Below the pieces are notes generated by a model. That model ran no database searches. It was not told where the DNA came from and saw nothing but the letters and a program-made list of their open reading frames with translations. Shown one piece after another: positions 1 to 7,202 of a stretch of 33,971 nt of DNA; the stretch's first letter is position 1, and each line of letters starts with the position of its first letter. The DNA lies in NCBI GenBank assembly GCA_022758925.1, contig JAEMQF010000262.1, forward strand, positions 1-33,971, written 5' to 3'. The DNA is from Burkholderiales bacterium (GTDB lineage: Bacteria > Pseudomonadota > Gammaproteobacteria > Burkholderiales > Burkholderiaceae_C). The translations under genes and the position numbers were made by a program.

Positions 1-467
1 CCCAGGTCGCGCCGCCACAAGTCCTCGGCAGTGTCTTGCGGGCGGATGAAACACCAGTCCTGGCAGATCACTGGTCCAGCGTCGGCACGGTCGTCCATCC
101 AGTAGACCGAACCGCCGGTGATCCGCTCGCGAAAACGGATCGCCCACTCGATCGCGTCACGCCCTCGGTGCAGCGGCAGCAGGCTCGGGTGGTAGCCGAT
201 CGCGCCCAGGCGTGTTGCCTTGCGTGCGGCTTCACTGATGAAGCAATGTGCGTGGGCACAGACGATCAGATCGGTGCCGGACGGTACGTGTTCGGCCTCT
301 AGGCGTTTGCCGACTTCGATCGCCGCAACCGCCGCTTGTTGCGCCGCGCTCCACAGCCGATCCTGCGGGCTTGGCGCGGCAATCGCAAGCATGTCATGCG
401 CAGCATTGCGCAGGCTGCTGAAGGCCTGTGCGCCCAGCCATTTTTGTCCCACGAGCATGATCTTCAT
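1..467 (-). CDS. Formyltransferase family protein (Fmt/FDH-like), 3' end outside the window
   Basis: The reading frame starts at ATG 467 (MKIMLVGQKWLGAQAF) and runs off the left edge, so it is absent from the ORF track; about 155 residues are visible. It belongs to the formyl_trans_N family, which transfers or hydrolyses the formyl group of 10-formyl-tetrahydrofolate. The family loop is present as GYHPSLLPLHRGRDAIEWAI, followed by GGSVYWMDDRADAGPV, whose Asp matches the catalytic Asp of the family. Classical Met-tRNA formyltransferase has N-V-H-A-S-L-L-P; here it is G-Y-H-P-S-L-L-P, closer to the N-terminal domain of 10-formyl-THF dehydrogenase. The call is therefore a formyltransferase of uncertain substrate rather than fmt proper. 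It lies on the same strand as the exported-protein gene and mdh upstream. Family is sure, exact reaction is not. Confidence 0.8.
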   Translation of the reverse strand, partial: MKIMLVGQKWLGAQAFSSLRNAAHDMLAIAAPSPQDRLWSAAQQAAVAAIEVGKRLEAEHVPSGTDLIVCAHAHCFISEAARKATRLGAIGYHPSLLPLHRGRDAIEWAIRFRERITGGSVYWMDDRADAGPVICQDWCFIRPQDTAEDLWRRDL

Positions 468-472
468 TGAGC

Positions 473-540
473 GCGACCCGCAAAGTTGCCGACGCGCATT
501 CTCGCCGCACTTGCGGTGCGACCCCGCAAAGCAAGTGGCG
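473..540. promoter_or_regulatory. Direct repeat and small foldback upstream of the formyltransferase gene
   Basis: Two near-identical copies of GCGACCC(C)GCAAAG lie at 473-485 and 518-531, just upstream of the formyltransferase start on the minus strand. The second copy sits inside a short foldback with arms CACTTGC and GCAAGTG. Spacing of about 45 bases would allow two protein contacts, but no known binding motif is recognised. It could be an operator or leftover duplication. Confidence 0.25.
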
Positions 541-603
541 CCCGCGTCTGCACTGGCGGCGCTGATCTTGAACGGCGCTCGGCGCGCCGTGCGTGCAACT
601 CGA

Positions 604-1032
604 TCAGGACTTCTGCGACGGATGCTGGCAGTTGTCGACCATGCGCTGGCCGGCCTTGGTGTTCATCAGCATCGACTTGTTGGCGATTTGCAGCCACATC
701 ATGCCGGCCTTCTTGTCTTCCAGGCGCACCGCACCGGTGGTCGTGGCTTCGGGCACCATCGTGTACGTCTTGCCCTTGAAGGCGAGGTTGAAGTAGCCCC
801 TCTTGCCGTGCACCTTTTCGACGTCGATCGACTGGTCGAACTCGCAGCTGACCTTGCCGGTCAAGACGCGGTCGGCGGCCGAGAGTTGGCCCGCGCTGAG
901 CGCAGCACCCGGGGCGGCGTGCTTTGGCGCGGATTTGTGGGCTGAATCCGTGGCCGCAAGCGCCGCCGTGGACAGACCGCCGAGCGCCAGACATGCAACC
1001 AGAATTCGAAGCGACAGCGATACTTTCATCAT
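604..1032 (-). CDS. Small exported protein of unknown function
   Basis: The chosen start is ATG 1032 (MMKVSLSLRILVACLALGG), preceded by AGGAGA at a good distance; the longer ORF in the track begins upstream of this ribosome site without support. The product is 142 residues. Residues 1-26 form a signal peptide with a likely cut after AALA. The mature part begins with a short Ala/Lys-rich linker, then a compact domain with KVSCEFDQSIDVEKV, TYTMVPEATTTGAVRLEDKKAG and MVDNCQ; the two Cys residues could form a disulfide in the periplasm. From memory, proteins of this pattern are annotated as hypothetical in many Burkholderiales. No function is known to me. The gene follows mdh on the same strand after a 392-base gap. 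Confidence 0.75.
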   Translation of the reverse strand: MMKVSLSLRILVACLALGGLSTAALAATDSAHKSAPKHAAPGAALSAGQLSAADRVLTGKVSCEFDQSIDVEKVHGKRGYFNLAFKGKTYTMVPEATTTGAVRLEDKKAGMMWLQIANKSMLMNTKAGQRMVDNCQHPSQKS

Positions 1033-1424
1033 GTTTCTCCTTGAATGGGGGGGACTGGAAGATTCTGCGAGTGCGGGACCGGCAGCGTGGTTGCAATTTG
1101 CAACAGCGGTGACACGTCTGGCAGGCGTGGCTTGCGCGCTGACGCGTGGCCGTGCTGGCCGGCAGCGATGGGCTGCGCGATGCCGGCGCCGGCGCGCAGC
1201 AAGATGGCGCAGGGTTGCGTCGGGGAAGTCACGCCCGCAAGGCAACGCGATAGTGGCGTGGCCTCAAGTCATGCGCCGACATGAACTGAACCTCGGACCA
1301 GACCGCGCTACAAACGCTTACGAGTGACGGCGAGCATTACGCACGCCCCGCAGTTGCGGGGATTCACGTGCGTCGGGCCTGTGATGCAGTTCACAAAGAG
1401 CGCACGCACGATGTCGGCAGGGTG
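1033..1424. other. Gap of about 390 bases between mdh and the small exported-protein gene
   Basis: No credible gene is seen. The stretch holds a 15-base palindrome at 1090-1104 (listed separately) and a short hairpin at 1346-1361 (CCCCGC, loop AGTT, GCGGGG) about 65 bases past the mdh stop. That hairpin lacks a T-run in the mdh direction, so it is at best a weak or Rho-linked 3' structure. Confidence 0.4.
1090..1104. promoter_or_regulatory. Perfect 15-bp palindrome, possible operator
   Basis: GTTGCAATTTGCAAC is a perfect palindrome around a central T, 58 bases upstream of the start of the small exported-protein gene, where an operator or promoter-overlapping site would be expected. No regulator can be assigned from the sequence alone. 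Confidence 0.35.
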
Positions 1425-2411
1425 TCAGAGCAGGTGCTTGACGCCCTCTTGTTCTTCCAGCAGTTCCTTCAGCGTCAGGTTGATGCGCTCCTGGCTGAAC
1501 GTGTCGATGGCCAGGCCCTCGACGATGCGGTATTCGCCGCCGGCTGTGGTGACCGGAAAGCCGAACATCACGTCCTTCGGGATGCCGTATTCACCGTTGC
1601 TCGGCACGCCCATCGTGACCCATTTGCCCTGCGTGCCCATGGCCCAGTCGCGCATGTGGTCGATGGCCGCGTTCGCCGCCGACGCGGCAGAAGACAGGCC
1701 GCGTGCCTCGATGATCGCCGCACCGCGTTTGCCCACGGTGGGCAGGAACACGTCCTTGTTCCACACCGGGTCGGCGATCATGTCTTTCACGGGCTTGCCA
1801 GCAATCGTTGCGAAACGATAGTCGGCGTACATCGTCGGTGAATGGTTGCCCCAGACGCAGAGTCTTTCGATGTCCGCCACAGGCCGTCCCGTCTTGGCAG
1901 CGATCTGGCTTGCGGCGCGGTTGTGGTCCAGGCGCAGCATCGCCGTGAAATTCTTTCGCGCCAAATCAGGCGCGCTCTTCATCGCGATGTAGGCATTCGT
2001 GTTCGCCGGGTTGCCGACCACGAGCACGCGAACGGCTCGCGCCGCCGCGGCGTTCAAGGCTTTGCCCTGGGCGGTGAAGATCTGCGCATTCGCCGCAAGC
2101 AGATCCTTGCGCTCCATGCCGGGGCCGCGCGGGCGTGCACCGACGAGCAAGGCGTAGTCCGTATCCTTGAAGGCGGCGGATGCATCGCCAAACGCGTGCA
2201 TGCCGGCGAGCAGTGGAAATGCGCAGTCCTCAAGCTCCATCATCACGCCCTTCAGCGCCTTTTGCACCTTCTCGTCGGCAATTTCGAGCAGTTGCAGGAT
2301 CACAGGCTGATCCTTGCCGAGCATTTCGCCCGAGGCAATGCGAAACAGCAGCGCATAACCGATCTGACCGGCGGCCCCGGTGACAGCAATTCGAACGGGC
2401 TTTTTGCTCAT
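1425..2411 (-). CDS. mdh: Malate dehydrogenase, NAD-dependent, long cytosolic type
   Basis: Interconverts malate and oxaloacetate in the citrate cycle. The start is ATG 2411 ([20 protein letters not shown]), with GGAGA eight bases upstream; the ORF in the track extends wrongly into the intergenic region. Length 328 residues is normal for this family. Visible features are the Rossmann glycine motif GAAGQIG at 12-18, the mobile loop [15 protein letters not shown] near 91-105 with the substrate Arg residues, GNPANTN, LDHNRA, and the catalytic His190 in [11 protein letters not shown]. It is divergent from the GntR regulator and the sdh-gltA genes, which supply the neighbouring cycle steps. Shared control from the 152-base divergent region is an inference. 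Confidence 0.96.
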   Translation of the reverse strand: MSKKPVRIAVTGAAGQIGYALLFRIASGEMLGKDQPVILQLLEIADEKVQKALKGVMMELEDCAFPLLAGMHAFGDASAAFKDTDYALLVGARPRGPGMERKDLLAANAQIFTAQGKALNAAAARAVRVLVVGNPANTNAYIAMKSAPDLARKNFTAMLRLDHNRAASQIAAKTGRPVADIERLCVWGNHSPTMYADYRFATIAGKPVKDMIADPVWNKDVFLPTVGKRGAAIIEARGLSSAASAANAAIDHMRDWAMGTQGKWVTMGVPSNGEYGIPKDVMFGFPVTTAGGEYRIVEGLAIDTFSQERINLTLKELLEEQEGVKHLL

Positions 2412-2563
2412 GGGGAAATCTCCGGGAAAGAGGGCGTGGGTCGGACAAGGTTCGGAATCGGCCGGCTCAACGCTTGGCGCGCGAGGCACGGGCGGGGCAA
2501 AGTGTAGGCCAGTGCGGCGAATCTCATGGACGCGGCGGGTCGCCTGTGCTGCAATCGCGCCCC
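2412..2563. promoter_or_regulatory. Divergent regulatory region between mdh and gntR
   Basis: This 152-base gap separates the divergent starts of mdh and the GntR regulator and must hold promoters for both. I could not pick a convincing -35/-10 pair in either direction. It is the natural place for autoregulation by the GntR protein. Confidence 0.5.
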
Positions 2564-3331
2564 ATGCCGATGGACAGAAGTGAGCCTGCGCCGCGTTCGA
2601 GTGTTGCCGACGAGACCCCGGCATTCGCGCCGTTGTACCGCCAGATCAAGGCTCTCATGATGCGTGACCTGCAGGCCGGAGTGTGGCGCCCCGGAGCAGC
2701 AATCCCGAGCGAAAAGGACCTGGCGCTTCGTTTTCACGTGAGCCAGGGCACGGTGCGCAAAGCGGTCAACGAGTTGGCGGCCGACAACCTGCTCGTGCGG
2801 CGCCAAGGCAAGGGCACGTTTGTCGCCACGCACGCCGAAGAAAACGTGCAGTTCCGCTTCTTGCGTCTGCGCCCCGACGACGGTGACGCAGGCCGCATGC
2901 AGCGCAGCTTCATCGATTGCCGCCGCTTCGCCGCAAGCGCCGAGGTGGCGCGCTGGCTCGGGTTGAAGAGCGGCGACTTGGTGCTGCAGGTGCGCCGCGT
3001 TCTGTCGTTTCGTGGCCGTCCGGTCGTGTTCGACGACATCTGGTTGCCCGGCAAGCTGTTCAAGGGCCTCACCGGCGAGCGCCTCGCGAGCTACCGAGGT
3101 CCCCTGTACGGCTTGTTCGAAAGTGAATTCGGGGTTCGCATGATTCGCGCCGAAGAACGCATTCGCGCCGTCGCGGCCGGCGCCGAAGCGGCACTCCACC
3201 TGGGTGTTGCGCCGGGTGCTCCGCTGCTCAGCGTCGAGCGCTTGTCGATGACCTATGGCGACGCGCCGGTGGAGTTGCGCCGCGGGCTGTACGACACGAC
3301 GGCACACCACTACCGCAATCAACTGAGCTGA
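2564..3331 (+). CDS. GntR-family transcriptional regulator, HutC type (wHTH + UTRA)
   Basis: A 255-residue regulator if started at ATG 2564 ([13 protein letters not shown]); ATG 2570 is a close alternative, and the track start at 2474 adds an unsupported extension. The N-terminal winged helix is clear: [41 protein letters not shown] and [13 protein letters not shown]. The C-terminal two thirds is a UTRA ligand-binding domain, with [23 protein letters not shown] and the typical ending [19 protein letters not shown] regulators usually respond to a small metabolite. Its place between mdh and sdhC, transcribed with the sdh genes, makes it a likely regulator of citrate-cycle genes; the ligand and sites are not visible. 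The 62-base gap to sdhC may hold the sdh promoter, though no clear one is seen. Confidence 0.9.
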   Translation: MPMDRSEPAPRSSVADETPAFAPLYRQIKALMMRDLQAGVWRPGAAIPSEKDLALRFHVSQGTVRKAVNELAADNLLVRRQGKGTFVATHAEENVQFRFLRLRPDDGDAGRMQRSFIDCRRFAASAEVARWLGLKSGDLVLQVRRVLSFRGRPVVFDDIWLPGKLFKGLTGERLASYRGPLYGLFESEFGVRMIRAEERIRAVAAGAEAALHLGVAPGAPLLSVERLSMTYGDAPVELRRGLYDTTAHHYRNQLS

Positions 3332-3393
3332 GCTTGTCCGCCGCATTGCAATAAACTCAGCCGTAGTGCGCATCCAAACCAACAGGCCTGGGC

Positions 3394-3819
3394 ATGACGG
3401 ATACGATCAAACAAATGGCGCGAAGACCGGGAACGATGCGATTGATCGACGCGCTTCAATACCGATTGCCGCTTGCGGGTTGGGTCTCGATCCTGCACCG
3501 CGCGAGTGGCGCACTGATGTTTGTGCTGTTGCCCTTCATCGTCTGGATGCTCGACACCAGTCTCAGTACGGAGATCAGCCACAGCCAGTTCATCGCCCTG
3601 TTTCTCGGCGGCGTGGGTTTCCTTCCGGGTTGGGTTTTCAAGTGGGTCGCGCTGGCCCTGATATGGGCCTATCTGCACCACTTCATCGCCGGCTTGCGCC
3701 ACCTTTGGATGGATGCAACGCACTCGGTGGACCTGGAATTCGGCCGCCGCTCGGCCGTCGTGACACTCGCCCTCAGTGCCGCGCTGACCTTGCTGCTGGG
3801 GGCAAAGCTGTTCTTCTAG
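3394..3819 (+). CDS. sdhC: Succinate dehydrogenase cytochrome b556 subunit
   Basis: Membrane anchor subunit of complex II that helps bind ubiquinone and heme b. It has 141 residues and three transmembrane segments (about 39-55, 82-101 and 119-140). The SILHRASG motif of SdhC lies at 32-39. The pattern H-x5-RHLWMD gives His96 as the probable heme ligand by comparison with E. coli His84. The start ATG 3394 gives the expected basic N-terminus. The stop codon TAG lies inside the CTAG that begins repeat element A, so the element starts exactly where the gene ends. sdhD follows after the element, giving an unusual 177-base gap between two subunits that are normally adjacent. Confidence 0.95.
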   Translation: MTDTIKQMARRPGTMRLIDALQYRLPLAGWVSILHRASGALMFVLLPFIVWMLDTSLSTEISHSQFIALFLGGVGFLPGWVFKWVALALIWAYLHHFIAGLRHLWMDATHSVDLEFGRRSAVVTLALSAALTLLLGAKLFF

Positions 3820-3978
3820 TACTGCGTTCCGCCAATGAGCTTACAAATGAAATCGATGCATTCGTTCGCCAGGCGAGGGGCTGGGCCTCAGGCCCAGCGC
3901 GGCCTGCAAGGCTTGCAACGACGCATGGCGGACGAAGGCGCGATTTCATGTAAGCGGTTTGGCGGAACGCAGTACTAG
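3816..3978 (-). repeat. Foldback repeat element, copy A (163 nt, in sdhC-sdhD gap)
   Basis: Terminal inverted repeats of 19 bases match perfectly (CTAGTACTGCGTTCCGCCA at 3816-3834 against its complement at 3960-3978), and pairing continues imperfectly to about 40 bases through GCTTACA and TGAAATCG. A second stem follows (TTCGTTCGCCA with TGGCGGACGAA, one U-G wobble on the plus strand). Inside is a hairpin GCTGGGCC-TCA-GGCCCAGC. Bases 3866-3924 are, on the minus strand, identical over 59 nt to 23271-23329 in copy B. The minus strand is listed because the core reads in the copy B direction there. The element begins at the sdhC stop codon and ends with CTAG 18 bases before sdhD. There is no ORF of its own and no U-tract, so a transcription terminator is unlikely. 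Confidence 0.9.
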
Positions 3979-3996
3979 GCAGGCACGGACCCAGAC

Positions 3997-4362
3997 ATGG
4001 CAGCAAAGAATTTCGGATCGAAACGCGTTGTCGTCGGCGCGCACTATGGCCTGCGTGACTGGCTGGCGCAGCGCATCACCGCAGCCTTGATGGCACTGTT
4101 CACGTTTGTCTTGCTGGCGCTGATCCTGTTCGGCGGTGAACTCAACTATGAGCGCTGGGCCGGCATCTTTTCGAAGCAGTGGATGCGCCTGCTGACCTTC
4201 AGCACCATCGTCGCGCTGCTGATCCACGCCTGGGTCGGGATGCGCGACATCTTGATGGATTACGTGCACGGCGTGCTGCTGCGCCTGTGCCTGCAAGTGG
4301 CCACCCTGGTCTGGCTGGTGGGTTGTGGCGGTTGGGCGGTCCAGGTGCTGTGGAGACTTTGA
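3997..4362 (+). CDS. sdhD: Succinate dehydrogenase hydrophobic membrane anchor
   Basis: Second membrane subunit of complex II, 121 residues with three transmembrane segments (about 29-46, 67-85 and 99-117). The segment IHAWVGMRDILMDYV carries His77, aligned with the heme-ligand His71 of E. coli SdhD, and Tyr89 in the quinone-site position. Start ATG 3997 gives MAAKNFGSKRVVVGAHYG, the usual start of the betaproteobacterial protein. Its TGA stop shares the last A with the ATG of sdhA (TGATG), so the two are probably translationally coupled. Repeat element A lies just upstream and may affect how this gene is translated from the sdh message. Confidence 0.95.
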   Translation: MAAKNFGSKRVVVGAHYGLRDWLAQRITAALMALFTFVLLALILFGGELNYERWAGIFSKQWMRLLTFSTIVALLIHAWVGMRDILMDYVHGVLLRLCLQVATLVWLVGCGGWAVQVLWRL

Positions 4363-6158
4363 TGCAGATCGCAGCCACTGTTCCCAGGCGCAGGTTCGAT
4401 GTGGTCATCGTCGGTGCCGGTGGCTCGGGCATGCGCGCGTCACTCCAGCTCGCGCGCGCGGGGTTGAATGTTGCCGTGCTGTCCAAGGTGTTCCCGACAC
4501 GTTCGCACACGGTGGCGGCGCAGGGCGGTATCGGCGCGGCGCTGGGCAACATGAGCCAGGACAACTGGCACTATCACTTCTACGACACGGTCAAGGGCTC
4601 CGACTGGCTGGGCGACCAAGACGCGATCGAATTCATGTGCCGCGAAGCGCCGAAGGTCGTGTACGAACTCGAACATTTCGGCATGCCCTTTGACCGCAAT
4701 CCGGACGGCACGATCTACCAGCGGCCGTTTGGCGGCCACACCGCAAACTACGGCGAAAAGCCGGTGCAGCGCGCCTGCGCTGCGGCAGACCGCACCGGCC
4801 ACGCGATGCTGCACACGCTGTACCAGCAAAACATCAAGGCGCGTGCAAATTTCTTTGTCGAGTGGATGGCGCTCGATCTGATCCGTGATGCGCAGGGCGA
4901 TGTGGTCGGCGTCACGGCGCTCGAAATGGAAACCGGCGAGTTGTACATCCTCGAGGCCAAAGTGACGTTGTTGGCCACCGGCGGCGCCGGGCGCATTTTC
5001 GCGGCGTCGACGAACGCCTTCATCAACACCGGCGATGGCCTGGGCATGGCGGCGCGCGCCGGCGTGCCGCTGCAGGACATGGAGTTCTGGCAGTTCCACC
5101 CAACGGGGGTGGCCGGCGCGGGCGTGCTGCTCACGGAAGGCTGCCGGGGCGAAGGCGCGATATTGCGCAACAGCGACGGCGAGCGATTCATGGAGCGCTA
5201 CGCGCCGACCCTGAAAGACCTGGCACCGCGCGACTTCGTGTCGCGCTGCATGGACCAGGAGATCAAGGAAGGGCGCGGGTGCGGGCCGAACAAGGACTAC
5301 ATCCACCTGGACATGACGCACATCGGCTCGGAAGACATTCTGAAGCGCCTGCCCAGCGTCTACGAGATCGGCCACAACTTCGCCAATGTCGACATCACGA
5401 AGGAGCCGATTCCGGTGGTACCGACGATCCACTATCAGATGGGGGGCATTCCGACCACGATCCACGGCCAGGTGGCCGCGCCGAAAGGGAGCGATCCCAA
5501 TGCCGTGGTGAACGGCTTGTACGCCGTGGGCGAATGCTCCTGCGTCAGCGTGCATGGGGCGAACCGGCTGGGCACGAATTCCTTGCTCGACCTGCTCGTG
5601 TTCGGGCGTGCCGCGGGCAATCATCTGGTGGACTCCGGCCTGGGCGCTGTTGCGCACAAGGACCTGCCGCCTGGAGCCGCCGACCCGACGCGTGAGCGCC
5701 TGGCGCGGCTGGACGCGAGCACGAGCGGCGAATACGCACAAGATGTGGCGAACGAGATCCGCGCGACGATGCAACACCACGCCGGAGTGTTTCGGACCCA
5801 GGCCGCAATGGACGAGGGGGTTCGCATGATCGGCGCTCTGGCCGAGCGCTGCAAGGGCATCCATCTGGCGGACAAGTCCAAGGTCTTCAACACCGCGCGC
5901 ATCGAGGCGCTGGAAGTCGAGAACCTGATCGAAGCGGCGCGTGCCACGATGGCGAGCGCGGCGGCGCGCCACGAAAGCCGTGGCGCGCACAGCGTGAACG
6001 AGTATTCAGACAGCCCTGAGTTTCCGAACGGTCGCAACGACAAGGCCTGGCTGCGCCATTCCTTGTGGTACTCGCAGGGCGATCGCCTCGACTACAAGCC
6101 GGTTCGAATGCAGCCGCTCACGACCGAGTCGATCCCGCCCAAAATCCGTACGTTCTGA
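4362..6158 (+). CDS. sdhA: Succinate dehydrogenase flavoprotein subunit
   Basis: Catalytic subunit of complex II, oxidising succinate to fumarate with covalently bound FAD. The start is ATG 4362 (MQIAATVPRRRFDVV), overlapping the sdhD stop by one base; the track ORF beginning at 4179 is out-of-frame extension across sdhD. The length of 598 residues is normal. The dinucleotide motif GAGGSG is at 18-23, and the FAD-linking His is His49 in FPTRSHTVAAQGG. Further family blocks are WQFHPTGVAGAGVLLTEGCR, ERYAPTLKDLAPRD, HYQMGGIPT and GANRLGTNSLLDLLVFGR, which hold the substrate and active-site residues. FAD attachment is expected to be assisted by SdhE, encoded three genes downstream. Confidence 0.98.
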   Translation: MQIAATVPRRRFDVVIVGAGGSGMRASLQLARAGLNVAVLSKVFPTRSHTVAAQGGIGAALGNMSQDNWHYHFYDTVKGSDWLGDQDAIEFMCREAPKVVYELEHFGMPFDRNPDGTIYQRPFGGHTANYGEKPVQRACAAADRTGHAMLHTLYQQNIKARANFFVEWMALDLIRDAQGDVVGVTALEMETGELYILEAKVTLLATGGAGRIFAASTNAFINTGDGLGMAARAGVPLQDMEFWQFHPTGVAGAGVLLTEGCRGEGAILRNSDGERFMERYAPTLKDLAPRDFVSRCMDQEIKEGRGCGPNKDYIHLDMTHIGSEDILKRLPSVYEIGHNFANVDITKEPIPVVPTIHYQMGGIPTTIHGQVAAPKGSDPNAVVNGLYAVGECSCVSVHGANRLGTNSLLDLLVFGRAAGNHLVDSGLGAVAHKDLPPGAADPTRERLARLDASTSGEYAQDVANEIRATMQHHAGVFRTQAAMDEGVRMIGALAERCKGIHLADKSKVFNTARIEALEVENLIEAARATMASAAARHESRGAHSVNEYSDSPEFPNGRNDKAWLRHSLWYSQGDRLDYKPVRMQPLTTESIPPKIRTF

Positions 6159-6192
6159 TGCCACCCGAAGCGTCGACGAGCGAAGGAAATTC

Positions 6193-6897
6193 ATGACCCA
6201 GCGCGTATTCCAGATCTACCGCTACAACCCCGATTCCGACGCCAAGCCACACATGCAAAGGCTCGAAGTCGAACTCGACGGCAGCGAACGCATGTTGCTC
6301 GACGCGTTGGGCAAGCTCAAGGCGGTCGACCCCAGCTTGAGCTTTCGGCGCTCGTGCCGGGAGGGGGTGTGCGGGTCGGACGCGATGAACATCAATGGCA
6401 AGAACGGCTTGGCGTGTCTGACCAACATGCTGACATTGAAAGACCCGATTGTGCTCAAGCCCTTGCCGGGCTTGCCCGTGATCCGCGACCTGATCGTCGA
6501 CATGACTCAGTTCTTCAAGCAGTATCACTCCATCAAACCGTACCTGGTGAACGACGAACGCCCGCCCGAAAAAGAGCGTTTGCAAACGCCCGAAGAGCGC
6601 GACGAGCTGAATGGACTCTACGAGTGCATTCTGTGTGCGAGTTGCTCGACGGCTTGCCCCAGTTTTTGGTGGAACCCCGACAAGTTCGTCGGCCCGGCAG
6701 GCCTGCTGCAGGCCTATCGATTCATCGCCGACAGCCGAGACCACGACACATCGGCGCGGCTGGACAATCTGGAAGATCCGTATCGGCTGTTCCGGTGTCA
6801 CACGATCATGAACTGCGTCGAAGTCTGCCCCAAGGGATTGAACCCGACGCGGGCGATCGGCAAGATCAAGGAGATGATGGTGCGTCGCGCCGTCTGA
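6193..6897 (+). CDS. sdhB: Succinate dehydrogenase iron-sulfur subunit
   Basis: Electron-transfer subunit of complex II, 234 residues. It carries the plant-type [2Fe-2S] site (SCREGVCGSDAMNINGKNGLAC), the [4Fe-4S] site (CILCASCSTACPSFWW) and the [3Fe-4S] site (CHTIMNCVEVCPKGLNP). All expected cysteines are present. The ATG at 6193 is preceded by GAAGGAAATTC, a good ribosome site. The gap from sdhA is 34 bases and sdhE begins two bases after the stop, consistent with a single sdhCDAB-E operon. Confidence 0.98.
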   Translation: MTQRVFQIYRYNPDSDAKPHMQRLEVELDGSERMLLDALGKLKAVDPSLSFRRSCREGVCGSDAMNINGKNGLACLTNMLTLKDPIVLKPLPGLPVIRDLIVDMTQFFKQYHSIKPYLVNDERPPEKERLQTPEERDELNGLYECILCASCSTACPSFWWNPDKFVGPAGLLQAYRFIADSRDHDTSARLDNLEDPYRLFRCHTIMNCVEVCPKGLNPTRAIGKIKEMMVRRAV

Positions 6898-6899
6898 GC

Positions 6900-7202
6900 A
6901 TGGATACGCCGGTCGATGCCCGTACCTTGAGCCGCTTGAAGTGGCGATGCCGCCGCGGCCTGCTCGAAAACGACTTGTTCATCGAGCGCTTCTTCACTGC
7001 CCACGAGGCCAGCATCACGCCGCAACAGGCGCGTGCGCTGGAGTCGTTGATGGACTTGGCCGATCACGAGCTGCTCGATCTTTTCTTGCGCCGCAGCGAA
7101 CCCGATCCCGCATGGCATGACCCCGCGCTGCACGAAGTCCTGCAGCGCATCCGCACCGCCCCACCGCAGGCCACGGTCTGCTCAACGAGGACCCGAACAT
7201 GA
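6900..7202 (+). CDS. sdhE: FAD assembly factor SdhE
   Basis: Small soluble factor that helps attach FAD to SdhA. The gene is hidden at the end of the track ORF 6354-7202; the real start is ATG 6900, two bases after the sdhB stop. The 100-residue product carries the family RGxxE motif in [16 protein letters not shown], plus the pattern [18 protein letters not shown] seen in the YgfY/SdhE fold. It is about a dozen residues longer than the E. coli protein at the C-terminus. Its TGA overlaps the ATG of gltA by four bases (ATGA), indicating coupled translation. Confidence 0.93.
   Translation: MDTPVDARTLSRLKWRCRRGLLENDLFIERFFTAHEASITPQQARALESLMDLADHELLDLFLRRSEPDPAWHDPALHEVLQRIRTAPPQATVCSTRTRT

Noticed and set aside
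3366-3953. ORFs 3366-3953 and 22729-23379 share the peptide GWASGPARPARLATT
   Set aside because: They are chance frames through the same repeat core (A and B) and overlap sdhC and cvpA; the shared peptide reflects shared DNA, not a protein family.
3816-3978. Copy A and B read as rho-independent terminators
   Set aside because: The stems are long, but no T-run follows on either strand, both lie inside operons, and A and B have opposite core orientation relative to transcription.
4440-5990. Long minus-strand ORFs opposite sdhA, mdh, leuC, purF and gltX
   Set aside because: They are Arg/His/Ala-rich shadow frames typical of high-GC genes and lie opposite genes with full family motifs.
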